Shown: in pieces, positions 26,591 to 36,558 of the stretch
Position numbering within the stretch: position 1 is the stretch's first letter
Layout: the number at the start of each line of letters is the position of its first letter
DNA from: Gammaproteobacteria bacterium
Lineage (GTDB): Bacteria > Pseudomonadota > Gammaproteobacteria > SZUA-140
Assembly (NCBI GenBank): GCA_016712635.1
Contig: JADJQS010000015.1
Location: 293,675-357,674 of the forward strand
Reading direction: 5' to 3'
DNA: 64,000 nucleotides
Program-made: the position numbers and the translations under genes
Notes under the pieces: model-generated
The model's database searches: none
What the model was told of the DNA's origin: nothing
What the model saw: only the letters and a program-made list of their open reading frames with translations

Positions 26591-29152
26591 ATGAGAGAAA
26601 AATTCATCGAGCGTTTGCGCCAACGCGTGCTGCTGTGCGACGGCGGTACCGGGACCCTGATCCAGGCGGAGGAGTGGGACGTCGACAAGGATTTCCTCGG
26701 GCTGGAGAACTGTTCGGAGATCCTGTGCCGGACGCGGCCCGATTTCGTGCGCAAGCTGCACCGCGTCTACTATGAGGCGGGCGCGGACTGCGTCGAGACC
26801 AACACCTTCGGCGCCAACAAGGTGGTGTTCGCCGAATTCGACCTGGTCGCGCAGACCTATGAGCTGAACCGCCTGGCGGCGGAACTGGCGCGCGAGGTGG
26901 CGGACGAATTCACCACCCCGGAATGGCCGCGCTACGTGCTCGGCTCGATGGGGCCCGGCACCAAGCTGCCCAGCCTGGGCCACATCGGCTACGACACGCT
27001 GGAGGATTCCTATTACGAACAGGCGCGCGGCCTGCTCGACGGCGGCGTCGACGCCTTCCTGCTCGAGACGCACCAGGACCTGCTGACGATGAAGGCCGGC
27101 ATCAACGCCATCAAGCGCGCGCGCGCGGAGAAGGGCATGAGTCGCGCGGACACCCCGATCTTCGCCCAGGTGACCATCGAGACCACCGGCACCATGCTGG
27201 TCGGTTCCGACATCGGCTGCGCGGTGACCGCGCTGGCGGCGATGGACGTGGATGCGATCGGCCTGAACTGCGCCACCGGCCCGACCGAGATGGCCGAGCA
27301 CGTGCAGTACCTCGGCGAGAACTGGCCCGGTCTGATCTCGATCATGCCCAATGCCGGCCTGCCCATGCTGGTGGAGGGCAAGACGGAATATCCGCTGTCG
27401 CCCGAGGAGCTGGCCGGCTGGCAGCAGCGCTTCGTCGAGGAGGACGGCGTCAACCTGATCGGCGGCTGCTGCGGCACCACCCCGGCGCACATCGCGCGCC
27501 TGCGTGCGATGCTCTCCGGGCGCGCCGATCCGGCGCCGCGCAAGCGCCAGATCGTGCTGACGCCGGCGGTCAGCTCGCTGTACACCAGCGTGCCGCTGCG
27601 GCAGGAGAACGCGGTGTTCGCGGTCGGCGAGCGCTCCAATGCCAACGGCTCGAAGAAATTCCGCGACCTGCTCGGCGCGGAGGACTGGGACGCCCTGGTC
27701 GGCATCGGGCGCGAACAGGTCAAGGAAGGCTCGCATGCGCTCGATGTGTGCGTGGCCTACGTCGGCCGCCCCGAGGCCTCCGACATGATCCAGGTGGTCA
27801 CGCGCTACCGCGGCCAGATCACCGTGCCGCTGGTGATCGATTCGACCGAGACGCCGGTGCTGGAGACCGCGCTGAAGCTGATCGGCGGCAAGAGCATCAT
27901 CAACTCGATCAACTTCGAGGACGGCGAGGAAAAGGCGGAGAAGGTGCTCGGTTACGCGAAGAAATTCGGCACCGGCGTGGTCGCCCTCACCATCGACGAG
28001 GGTGGTATGGCCAAGGAGGTCGATCACAAGCTCGCCATCGCCGCCCGGCTGTACGAGTTTGCGGTCGGGCGCCATGGCCTGCCGGCATCCGACCTGCTGT
28101 TCGATCCGCTCACCTTCACCATCTGCACGGGTGTGGAAGAGGACCGCGACCACGGCAAGAACACCCTCGACGCCATCGAGCGCATCGCGCGCGAGTTCCC
28201 CGAGTGCCAGATCCTGCTCGGCCTGTCCAACATCTCGTTCGGGCTGAACGCCGCGGCGCGCCACGTGCTGAACTCGGTATTCCTCCATCACGCCCAGCGG
28301 CGCGGCATGACTGCGGCGATCATCCACGTGTCCAAGATCGTGCCGCTGCACAAGATCGACGAGGCCCACCGCCAGGCGGCCGAGGACCTGATCTTCAACG
28401 TACGGCGCGACGGCCGCGACCCGCTGCTCTACTTCGTCGATCTGTTCAAGGACGCCAAGTTGGCGGCGACGGTGAAGGTGAAGGCCGAGACGGTCGAAGA
28501 GGCGCTCAAGCAGCGCATCATCGACGGCGACAAGAAGGGGCTGGAGGACGACCTGCGCGAGGCCCTGAAGAAATACCGGCCGCTCGACATCATCAACGAA
28601 CTGCTGCTCGACGGCATGCGGGTGGTCGGCGAGCTGTTCGGCTCCGGCCAGATGCAGCTGCCCTTCGTGCTGCAGTCGGCCGAGACAATGAAGGCCGCGG
28701 TGGCGTTCCTCGAACCGCTGATGGAACGCATCGACGGCCAGCAGAAGGGCACGCTGGTGCTCGCGACGGTGAAGGGCGACGTGCACGACATCGGCAAGAA
28801 CCTGGTCGACATCATCCTGACCAACAACGGCTACCGGGTGATCAACCTCGGCATCAAGCAGCCGCTGACGAACATCCTCGAGGCCGCGTTTGAACACCGC
28901 GCCGATGCCGTCGGCATGTCCGGCCTGCTGGTGAAGTCGACGGTGATCATGAAGGAAAACCTCGAGGAGATGAAGCGCCAGGGCGTGGACATCCCGGTAC
29001 TGCTGGGCGGCGCCGCATTGACGCGCCGCTATGTCGAGGGTGATTGCCGCGCGGCCTACACCGCGCCGGACAAGGTGCACTACGCCAAGGACGCCTTCGG
29101 CGGGCTCAAGCTGATGAACACCATCATGGAAGCGAAGCAGGGCGCGCGCTAG
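26591..29152 (+). CDS. metH: Cobalamin-dependent methionine synthase, short form lacking the reactivation domain
   Basis: Transfers methyl from 5-methyl-THF to homocysteine through cobalamin. The 853 residues contain the homocysteine domain (LLCDGGTGTLIQAE; zinc Cys in GLNCATGP and GGCCGTTP), the pterin domain (VGERSNANGSKKF near 346), the B12 cap (near 650-690) and the cobalamin domain with DVHDIG, His about 732 being the lower axial ligand. E. coli MetH has 1227 residues; the C-terminal AdoMet-binding reactivation domain is absent and the stop is clean, with no remnant downstream. Reactivation would need a separate protein, not seen here. It has an AT-rich short leader before the ATG. Confidence 0.93.
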   Translation: MREKFIERLRQRVLLCDGGTGTLIQAEEWDVDKDFLGLENCSEILCRTRPDFVRKLHRVYYEAGADCVETNTFGANKVVFAEFDLVAQTYELNRLAAELAREVADEFTTPEWPRYVLGSMGPGTKLPSLGHIGYDTLEDSYYEQARGLLDGGVDAFLLETHQDLLTMKAGINAIKRARAEKGMSRADTPIFAQVTIETTGTMLVGSDIGCAVTALAAMDVDAIGLNCATGPTEMAEHVQYLGENWPGLISIMPNAGLPMLVEGKTEYPLSPEELAGWQQRFVEEDGVNLIGGCCGTTPAHIARLRAMLSGRADPAPRKRQIVLTPAVSSLYTSVPLRQENAVFAVGERSNANGSKKFRDLLGAEDWDALVGIGREQVKEGSHALDVCVAYVGRPEASDMIQVVTRYRGQITVPLVIDSTETPVLETALKLIGGKSIINSINFEDGEEKAEKVLGYAKKFGTGVVALTIDEGGMAKEVDHKLAIAARLYEFAVGRHGLPASDLLFDPLTFTICTGVEEDRDHGKNTLDAIERIAREFPECQILLGLSNISFGLNAAARHVLNSVFLHHAQRRGMTAAIIHVSKIVPLHKIDEAHRQAAEDLIFNVRRDGRDPLLYFVDLFKDAKLAATVKVKAETVEEALKQRIIDGDKKGLEDDLREALKKYRPLDIINELLLDGMRVVGELFGSGQMQLPFVLQSAETMKAAVAFLEPLMERIDGQQKGTLVLATVKGDVHDIGKNLVDIILTNNGYRVINLGIKQPLTNILEAAFEHRADAVGMSGLLVKSTVIMKENLEEMKRQGVDIPVLLGGAALTRRYVEGDCRAAYTAPDKVHYAKDAFGGLKLMNTIMEAKQGAR

Positions 29153-29208
29153 CCGGCCCGGCCGCGGCTCCGTGTGGCCGCCAGAATCGGTATTGAGGAG
29201 CGGTTGCG

Positions 29209-30249
29209 ATGTCCAACAGTGAAAGCTGGGTAGAGGAGATGCGCTCGGCCTCACTTTACCGCGTCATGGCGGAGGTCGAGGACGATCCCGCCAAGATCAC
29301 CCTGTTCAATGCCCTCGCCCACGCCGCCGAGACCCAGGCGGGCCTGTGGGAAGACAAGATGCGCGCCGCCGGCGAGGCTGTGCCGCAACGACCGCGACCG
29401 ACCGGGCGGGTGCGCATCATCGCCTGGCTGATCCGGCGCATCGGCCCGCGCGCGATCCGGCCCGCTCTGGCCGCGATGAAGATTCGCGGCCTGTCGGTCT
29501 ACACGCACCCGGCGCCCAGCCCCGGACATGCCATGCCGACCTCGGTGGAGGAGGTCGGCTACCGCCATTCCAGCCTCGGCCGCGGCGGCAACCTGCGCGC
29601 CGCCGTGTTCGGCGTCAACGATGGCCTCGTCTCCAACACCTGCCTGCTTATGGGGGTGGTCGGCGCCGCGCAGGACAGCGGCATCGTCCTGCTGACCGGC
29701 ATCGCCGGCCTGCTCGCCGGCGCGGCTTCGATGGCGGCCGGCGAATACGTCTCGGTGCGCTCGCAGCGCGAACTGTACGAATACCAGATCGGCCTCGAGC
29801 GCGACGAGCTCGCCGAATATCCGCAGGAGGAGGCGGAGGAGCTCGCGCTCATATACCACGCACGCGGCCTCGACCTGACGCAGGCGCGCGCGTTCGCCAC
29901 CGGCCTGCTTGAGAATCCGGCGGCGGCGCTCGATGCGCTCGCGCGCGAGGAACTCGGTCTCGATCCCGGCTCGCTCGGCTCGCCGCTCGGCGCCGCGGCC
30001 TCCTCTTTTGTTTCCTTCGGCGCCGGGGCGCTGCTACCATTGGCGCCGTTTCTGTTAGGGATCGATGGCCGCCCGGTCGCCTGGATGGTCGCAATCAGCC
30101 TGGCCGCGCTCTTCACGGTAGGTGCCGCGCTGAGCCTGTTCACCGGCAAAAGCGCGTGGTGGGGCGGATTGCGCATGGCACTGATCGGAGGCGGGGCCGG
30201 TGTGGCGACCTACGCCATCGGGCACTGGCTCGGCGCCGCGCTGGCGTAG
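29209..30249 (+). CDS. VIT1/CCC1-family metal transporter with N-terminal ferritin-like domain
   Basis: The 346 residues have an N-terminal helical segment (about 15-60, SLYRVMAEVEDDP and FNALAHAAETQAGLWEDKM) resembling the rubrerythrin/ferritin-like part of MbfA-type proteins. A VIT1 membrane domain begins near LRAAVFGVNDGLVSNTCLLMGVVG and includes GAASMAAGEYVSVRSQRELYEYQ, with about five membrane segments. Such proteins move Fe(II) or Mn(II) out of the cytoplasm. Only some of the expected Glu ligands are recognisable in the N-terminal part, so ferroxidase-type activity is uncertain. A GAGGAG site is upstream of the ATG. Confidence 0.85.
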   Translation: MSNSESWVEEMRSASLYRVMAEVEDDPAKITLFNALAHAAETQAGLWEDKMRAAGEAVPQRPRPTGRVRIIAWLIRRIGPRAIRPALAAMKIRGLSVYTHPAPSPGHAMPTSVEEVGYRHSSLGRGGNLRAAVFGVNDGLVSNTCLLMGVVGAAQDSGIVLLTGIAGLLAGAASMAAGEYVSVRSQRELYEYQIGLERDELAEYPQEEAEELALIYHARGLDLTQARAFATGLLENPAAALDALAREELGLDPGSLGSPLGAAASSFVSFGAGALLPLAPFLLGIDGRPVAWMVAISLAALFTVGAALSLFTGKSAWWGGLRMALIGGGAGVATYAIGHWLGAALA

Positions 30250-30277
30250 GCGTTGCCGGCGTCGGCGAGGAGAGGGG

Positions 30278-31228
30278 ATGATCGGGCAGTATCCGGCAAT
30301 CAAACCGTACGTCACGCACAGTCTGGCGGTGGATACGCTGCACACGCTGTACGTGGAGGAGTGCGGCAATCCGGACGGGCTTCCCGTGCTGTTCGTGCAC
30401 GGCGGCCCTGGCGCCGGCTGCGAGCCGTGGCACCGCCGCTTCTTCGACCCGGAGGTCTGGCGCATCGTGCTGTTCGACCAGCGCGGATGCGGCCGCTCGA
30501 CGCCGCACGCCGAACTGCGCGACAACACGACCCAGGACCTGGTGGCCGACATCGAGCGCATCCGCGCGCACCTCGGCATCGAGCGCTGGGCGGTGTTCGG
30601 CGGCTCGTGGGGTTCGACCCTAGGGCTGGTCTATGCGGAGACGCATCCGGAGCGCGTGACCGGCCTGATCCTGCGCGGCATCTTCCTGTGCCGGCCGGAG
30701 GAGATCCGCTGGTTCTACCAGGAGGGCGCGAGCTGGCTGTTCCCGGATTACTGGGAGGAATACCTGCGCCCGATCCCGGAGGACGAGCGCGGCGACCTCG
30801 TCCCCGCCTATTACCGCCGCCTGACCGGCGAGGACGAGATCGCGCGCATGGCCGCCGCCAAGGCGTGGTCGCGCTGGGAGGGCAAGACCTCGAACCTGCT
30901 GCCGCGCAAGGAGGTGGTCGACCACTTTTCCGAGCCCTACACCGCGCTCAGCCTCGCCCGCATCGAATGCCACTATTTCATGAACGCGTCCTATCTCGAG
31001 CCGGACCAGATCCTGCGCGATGCGCACCGGCTGGCGGACATCCCCGGTGTCATCGTGCACGGGCGCTACGACGCGGTGTGCCCGCTGAAGAATGCATGGG
31101 ACCTGCACCAGGCCTGGCCGCGCGCCGAGCTGCGCGTGATCCCCGACGCCGGCCACTCCGCGCTCGAACCCGGTATCGTCGACGCGCTGGTGCGCGCGAC
31201 CGTCGACCTGTCCAGGCGCCTGGCATGA
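30278..31228 (+). CDS. pip: Proline iminopeptidase
   Basis: Releases N-terminal proline from peptides. The 316-residue alpha/beta hydrolase has the oxyanion segment HGGPGAGC, nucleophile elbow GGSWGSTL, Asp in VHGRYDAVCP and catalytic His in DAGHSALEPG. I chose the ATG at 30278 (AGGAGAGGGG upstream) because MIGQYPAIKPY matches the usual start. The stop overlaps the dtd start by 3 bp. Confidence 0.94.
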   Translation: MIGQYPAIKPYVTHSLAVDTLHTLYVEECGNPDGLPVLFVHGGPGAGCEPWHRRFFDPEVWRIVLFDQRGCGRSTPHAELRDNTTQDLVADIERIRAHLGIERWAVFGGSWGSTLGLVYAETHPERVTGLILRGIFLCRPEEIRWFYQEGASWLFPDYWEEYLRPIPEDERGDLVPAYYRRLTGEDEIARMAAAKAWSRWEGKTSNLLPRKEVVDHFSEPYTALSLARIECHYFMNASYLEPDQILRDAHRLADIPGVIVHGRYDAVCPLKNAWDLHQAWPRAELRVIPDAGHSALEPGIVDALVRATVDLSRRLA

Positions 31229-31674
31229 TCGCGCTGCTGCAGCGCGTCGCCTCGGCGCGGGTGCAGGTGGACGCTCGCACCGTCGGTGAAATCGGCCGCG
31301 GCCTGCTGGTGTTCCTCGCGGTGGAGCGCGGCGACACCGAGGCGCAGGCGGACCGCCTGATCGAGCGCGCGCTGAACTACCGCGTGTTTGCCGACGACGA
31401 AGGGCGCATGAACCGCAGCGTGCTCGACACGGGAGGCGAGGCGCTGCTGGTGTCGCAGTTCACGCTCGCGGCGGACACCCGCTCCGGCCTGCGCCCGAGC
31501 TTCACCCCGGCGGCGGAACCGGCGGAGGCCCGGCGCCTGTTCGACTACGCCCTCGGGCGCGCGCGCACCCATCCGCTGCGCGTCGCGACCGGCGAATTCG
31601 GCGCCGACATGCAGGTCGCGCTGGTCAACGACGGCCCGGTCACCTTCTCCCTGCGCGTCGCGCCAGATAACTGA
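31225..31674 (+). CDS. dtd: D-aminoacyl-tRNA deacylase
   Basis: Hydrolyses D-aminoacyl-tRNAs, a proofreading step. The 149 residues start MIALLQRVASARVQVD and include the active-site SQFTLAADTRSGLRPSF and the cross-subunit Gly-cisPro segment NDGPVTFSLRV. The length is typical (145). The ATG at 31225 overlaps the pip stop, indicating coupling. Confidence 0.95.
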   Translation: MIALLQRVASARVQVDARTVGEIGRGLLVFLAVERGDTEAQADRLIERALNYRVFADDEGRMNRSVLDTGGEALLVSQFTLAADTRSGLRPSFTPAAEPAEARRLFDYALGRARTHPLRVATGEFGADMQVALVNDGPVTFSLRVAPDN

Positions 31675-31678
31675 CGTC

Positions 31679-31834
31679 GGGGACAGATTTATTTATTGAG
31701 GTTGGCCTCACGCTGTCAGCACCAAACTAAATCAGTACCGCGAATCGCGTCGTATAATTGACGACGGGGACAGATTAATTTATTCCAAAAAATAAATCTG
31801 TCCCCGATGAACAGCGAAAAATAAATCTGTCCCC
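31679..31834. repeat. Cluster of GGGGACAGATTT palindromic repeats between dtd and apaH
   Basis: A half copy is at 31679-31697 (GGGGACAGATTTATTTATT), a full inverted pair at 31766-31805 with arms ending in AATAAATCTGTCCCC, and another right arm at 31820-31834. A separate 6-bp stem CGTCGT/ACGACG lies at about 31749-31767. No T-tract terminator is formed. They belong to the palindrome family spread over the second half of the window. Confidence 0.8.
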
Positions 31835-31845
31835 AGGGAGGCTCC

Positions 31846-32679
31846 ATGGCTGTCTATGCCATCGGCGATGTGCAGGGCTGTCAGCGCGAACTGATGACGC
31901 TGCTGTCGCTGCTTGAATTCAATCCTGACACCGACCGGCTGTGGTTCGTCGGTGATCTGGTTAATCGCGGGCCCGATTCGCTCGAGGTGCTGCGCTTCGT
32001 CAAGAGCCTGGGCGATCGCGCGGTCACCGTGCTCGGCAACCATGACCTGCACCTGCTGGCGATTGCGACCGGCACGCGCGAGCCGGGTCCGGGTGATACC
32101 TTCGGTGACATCCTCGCCGCGCCGGACCGCGCCGAACTGATCGACTGGCTCCGGCGCCTTCCGCTGCTGCATCAGGATGCCGCGCTCGGCTATACCATGA
32201 TCCACGCCGGTCTGCCGCCGCAGTGGGACCTCGCGCAGGCCGCGGCCCGCGCCGCCGAGGTCGAGGCCGTGCTGTCTTCCGATGATTACGTCGCGTTCCT
32301 GCGCGACATGTACGGCGGCAAGCCGGATCGGTGGTCGGAGGACCTGCGCGGCACCGACCGCCTGCGCTTCATCCTCAACTGCTACACGCGCCTGCGCTTC
32401 TGCGATGTGCAAGGGCGCATCCACCTGAAGGAGAAGGGTTCGCCGTTCGGACGCGATGACGGCCTGAAACCGTGGTTCGATATCCCCGGTCGCGCCAGCG
32501 CGGATCTCAATCTCGTGTTTGGCCACTGGTCGACCCTCGGCCGCTATCACGCCCCCGGCGTCTGCGCGCTCGACTCAGGCTGCGTCTGGGGCGGCGCGCT
32601 GACCGCGCTGCGCCTCGACGGCGAGCCGCAGTGGATCAGCCTGCCCTGCGCCGGCTACTGCCGGCCGGGGGAGGAATAA
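31846..32679 (+). CDS. apaH: Symmetrical bis(5'-nucleosyl)-tetraphosphatase ApaH
   Basis: Cleaves Ap4A to two ADP and removes NAD-type or Np4 caps from RNA in E. coli. The 277-residue metallophosphatase has YAIGDVQGC, FVGDLVNRGPDS, LGNHDLHLLAIA and IHAGLPPQWDL, the four metal/phosphate motifs. A GGGAGG ribosome site precedes the ATG. Its start follows the palindrome cluster directly. Confidence 0.95.
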   Translation: MAVYAIGDVQGCQRELMTLLSLLEFNPDTDRLWFVGDLVNRGPDSLEVLRFVKSLGDRAVTVLGNHDLHLLAIATGTREPGPGDTFGDILAAPDRAELIDWLRRLPLLHQDAALGYTMIHAGLPPQWDLAQAAARAAEVEAVLSSDDYVAFLRDMYGGKPDRWSEDLRGTDRLRFILNCYTRLRFCDVQGRIHLKEKGSPFGRDDGLKPWFDIPGRASADLNLVFGHWSTLGRYHAPGVCALDSGCVWGGALTALRLDGEPQWISLPCAGYCRPGEE

Positions 32680-32697
32680 GCCGCAACAAAGCCTGGT

Positions 32698-32815
32698 CAT
32701 CCCGTGCGTGGCGCAGCGGAGACTCCGGATCCAGGGTTTAGCTCAGGAGGCTGGTTTCCCGCTTCCGCGGGAATGTCGGAGGCCTGCCCGGCTCCTGGCG
32801 GGTTTCCAGCCGCAC
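32698..32815. repeat. Degenerate REP/MIC-like intergenic repeat
   Basis: Between apaH and hemF a sequence begins GTCATCCCG, contains CGGATCCAGG and ends with CCGCGGGAATGTC, the layout of common imperfect palindromes bounded by GTCAT and ATGAC-like ends. It is imperfect and no gene is present. Confidence 0.4.
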
Positions 32816-32818
32816 GTG

Positions 32819-33742
32819 TTATTTAAATTCGGTGAGCCAGTCGCGCGGCCGCAGGAAATCGCTGTACAGCCGCGCCTCCTCGGTACCCGGCTCGGGATGC
32901 CAGTTGTAACGCCACTTCACCAGCGGTGGCAGCGACATCAGGATCGACTCGGTGCGGCCGCCCGACTGCAGGCCGAACAGCGTACCGCGATCGTAGATCA
33001 GGTTGAACTCCACGTAGCGCCCGCGCCGGTAGAGCTGGAAGTCGCGCTCGCGCTCGCCGTAGGGTGTCGTCTGCTTGCGGCGCGCGACGATCGGGCGGTA
33101 GGCCGCCAGGTAGTGGTCACCGACGCTCTGCATGTAGCCGAAGCAGCGCGCGAAACCCCATTCGTTCAGATCGTCGAAAAACAGCCCGCCGATGCCGCGC
33201 GGCTCATTGCGGTGCTTCAGGAAGAAATACTCGTCGCACCATTTCTTGTAGCGCGGATAGACGTCCTCGCCGAAGGAAACACAGGCGGCGCGCGAGATGC
33301 GGTGCCAGTGCACCGCGTCCTCCTCGTATCCATAATAAGGAGTCAGGTCGAAGCCGCCGCCGAACCACCAGATCGGCGCCGCGCCTCCTTTCTCGGCGAT
33401 GAAGAAGCGCACGTTGGCGTGAGAGGTCGGCGCGTAGGGATTCCTCGGATGGATCACCAGCGACACGCCGAGCGCCTCGAAGCGGCGCCCGGCAAGCTCC
33501 GGCCGGTGCGCCGTGGCGGAGGCCGGCATGCCCGCGCCCATGACGTGCGAGAAGTTCACGCCCGCCTGCTCGAACACCGCCCCGTTCGCCAGCACCCGGC
33601 TGCGCCCGCCGCCGCCCTCCGGTCGTTCCCACGCGTCCTCGACGAAGCGCGCGGACCCGTCTTCGGTCTCGAGTTCGGAGCAGATGCGCGCCTGCAGGCC
33701 GAGCAGGTAAGTTTTTACGGCGGCGATGTCGGGCTGGCTCAT
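32819..33742 (-). CDS. hemF: Aerobic (oxygen-dependent) coproporphyrinogen III oxidase
   Basis: Oxidative decarboxylation of coproporphyrinogen III to protoporphyrinogen IX. The 307 residues include GVNFSHVMG, SHANVRFF, WWFGGGFDLTPYYGYEEDAVHWH and RYVEFNLIYDRGT, all strongly conserved in HemF. The ATG at 33742 gives MSQPDIAAVKTYLLGLQ; an open frame extends farther upstream through a palindromic repeat and into tsaC in another frame and is not expected to be coding. It implies oxygen-dependent haem synthesis. Confidence 0.96.
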   Translation of the reverse strand: MSQPDIAAVKTYLLGLQARICSELETEDGSARFVEDAWERPEGGGGRSRVLANGAVFEQAGVNFSHVMGAGMPASATAHRPELAGRRFEALGVSLVIHPRNPYAPTSHANVRFFIAEKGGAAPIWWFGGGFDLTPYYGYEEDAVHWHRISRAACVSFGEDVYPRYKKWCDEYFFLKHRNEPRGIGGLFFDDLNEWGFARCFGYMQSVGDHYLAAYRPIVARRKQTTPYGERERDFQLYRRGRYVEFNLIYDRGTLFGLQSGGRTESILMSLPPLVKWRYNWHPEPGTEEARLYSDFLRPRDWLTEFK

Positions 33743-33796
33743 GGGATACCGTCGGGTTCGTGAACAGAATGTCAGGATTCTAGCGCAGATCGCGGA

Positions 33797-33821
33797 GGGG
33801 ACAGATTTGAAATCTGTCCCC
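33797..33821. repeat. Perfect palindromic repeat, hemF-tsaC spacer
   Basis: Arms GGGGACAGATTT and AAATCTGTCCCC surround a single G, 12+1+12 bp. It is the most perfect copy of the family in the window. Confidence 0.9.
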
Positions 33822-33831
33822 GGGCGAATGC

Positions 33832-34392
33832 TCAGCCCGGCCGGACGACATGGCCGGTCAGCGCGTCGCGGATCTCGCTCGGGCGTTTTCGGGGCCCTAC
33901 CTTGCCGGTCAGCACGTAATCGAGTTCGGCGCCGAAGTGGCGTTCGACCTGCAGCGCGGTGCGGGCCGCCGGCCGGCGATGGCGGTTGGCGCTGGTGGAG
34001 ACCAGCGCATAGCCGGCGGCGCGGCACAGCGCGGCGGCAACCGGATGCGCGGTGACACGTATGGCGATGGTCTTGTGCGCGCCGCTCAACCAGTAGGGGA
34101 CGCCGGGCGCGGCCGGCAGCAGCCAGGTGACAGGGCCGGGCCACGAGTCGCGCACGTGCCGGATGACAGATTTGGACACAGGACCGATGTAGGGCGCGAG
34201 CTGTGAAAACTTCGCACCGATCAGGATGAGCCCCTGCGCAAGTGGCCGCTGCTTGATGTCGAGCAGGCGGGACACCGCATCGCCGTCCAGCGGGTCGCAG
34301 CCGAGGCCGTACACTGCTTCGGTGGGATAGGCGATGACGCCGCCCGCCCGCACGCTGCGCGCGGCCATGCGCAGTTGCCAATTGCCGCTCAT
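33832..34392 (-). CDS. tsaC: Threonylcarbamoyl-AMP synthase TsaC (YrdC/Sua5 family)
   Basis: Makes threonylcarbamoyl-AMP for the t6A modification of tRNAs decoding ANN codons. The 186 residues have the YrdC fold with AYPTEAVYGLGCDP, IKQRPLAQGLILIG and STSANRHRRPAA. Length fits the single-domain TsaC form. In many relatives it lies near topA/smg or hemF; here it follows purE and precedes hemF on the minus strand. Confidence 0.93.
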   Translation of the reverse strand: MSGNWQLRMAARSVRAGGVIAYPTEAVYGLGCDPLDGDAVSRLLDIKQRPLAQGLILIGAKFSQLAPYIGPVSKSVIRHVRDSWPGPVTWLLPAAPGVPYWLSGAHKTIAIRVTAHPVAAALCRAAGYALVSTSANRHRRPAARTALQVERHFGAELDYVLTGKVGPRKRPSEIRDALTGHVVRPG

Positions 34393-34414
34393 CGCGTCGG
34401 TTCCAGCCCGGGGA

Positions 34415-34924
34415 TCATTTCGCCTGCAGCTGTTCCTGCAGGGCGGCGTTCTTCGCGATTATCGACCTGGCGTTGTCGGCGCGTTCCTGTTTCAGTCGTG
34501 CGGCGAGCGCGGCGTCGGACAGCGCGATCATCTGCGCGGCGAGGTAGGCGGCGTTCTTCGCGCCGGCCGAGCCGATCGCGACGCAGGCGACCGGGATGCC
34601 GCCCGGCATCTGCACCGTGGAGAGCAGCGAGTCCATGCCTTTCAGCGGGCCGGCATCGAGCGGAACGCCGATCACCGGCTTGACCGTGATGGCCGAGACC
34701 GCGCCGGCCAGGTGCGCGGCGAGCCCGGCGGCGGCGATGAAGACCGCACAGCCGCGGCGGTCGGCGTCGGCGACGTACTCGTGCGTCTCCTTGGGCGTGC
34801 GGTGGGCGGAGGTGACGCGCACCTCGAAGGGGACCTGCAGTTTTTTCAGGGTGTCCAGCGTATTCTGCATCACGGGCAGATCGCTGTCGGAACCCATCAG
34901 TACGGCGACAAAGGTCTTGCTCAT
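34415..34924 (-). CDS. purE: N5-carboxyaminoimidazole ribonucleotide mutase PurE
   Basis: Converts N5-CAIR to CAIR in purine synthesis. The 169 residues contain MGSDSDLPVM, the SAHRTP signature and GLAAHLAGAV with the GVPLDAGPLKGMDSLLS loop. The ATG at 34924 was chosen because it starts MSKTFVAVLMGSDSDL. It lies 25 bp after purD on the same strand. Confidence 0.96.
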   Translation of the reverse strand: MSKTFVAVLMGSDSDLPVMQNTLDTLKKLQVPFEVRVTSAHRTPKETHEYVADADRRGCAVFIAAAGLAAHLAGAVSAITVKPVIGVPLDAGPLKGMDSLLSTVQMPGGIPVACVAIGSAGAKNAAYLAAQMIALSDAALAARLKQERADNARSIIAKNAALQEQLQAK

Positions 34925-34949
34925 GGTGGTGTTCTCCTTCTGTGCGGAT

Positions 34950-36245
<1,296 letters not shown>

Positions 36246-36558
36246 CGGATGTACCGGTCTGTTGGTCGTTTACGCGGATGACAGGGCGTAAAGGATACCG
36301 TATCCGGCGCGGGCGGGTCATCCCGGGGACGGATTTATCAATCCGTCCTCATCAGATGAGGACAGATTGTAAATCTGTCCCCGCCGCACATTTACCGCAA
36401 CCCTTATAGCCCCTTAATTCGTTGAGGCAGCAGTGAAATCGGCGTATCATGGAGGCGTCTTTCCGGATTCCACGCTCACCCTACGGCAATGATGTCGCAT
36501 GCCGGAACCGCTCTATCATAATCCCGTCCTGCGCCGCGCCGGTACCCATGGAGCGGAG
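36246..36558. repeat. Spacer between purD and the repeat-protein genes with two palindromic repeats
   Basis: Two adjacent palindromes occur: 36325-36350 (GGGGACGGATTT arm, slightly degenerate) and 36358-36382 (GAGGACAGATT with AATCTGTCCCC). The rest shows no gene; promoters for divergent purD and the plus-strand gene must lie here. Confidence 0.75.

Noticed and set aside
26480..29254. 924-codon open frame antisense to metH
   Set aside because: Antisense shadow; no signal, domain or ribosome site, while metH is complete on the other strand.
33740..34381. N-terminal extension of hemF through the palindrome into tsaC
   Set aside because: The extension reads antisense-like Arg/Ala-rich sequence in a frame different from tsaC, and HemF proteins start at the ATG at 33742.
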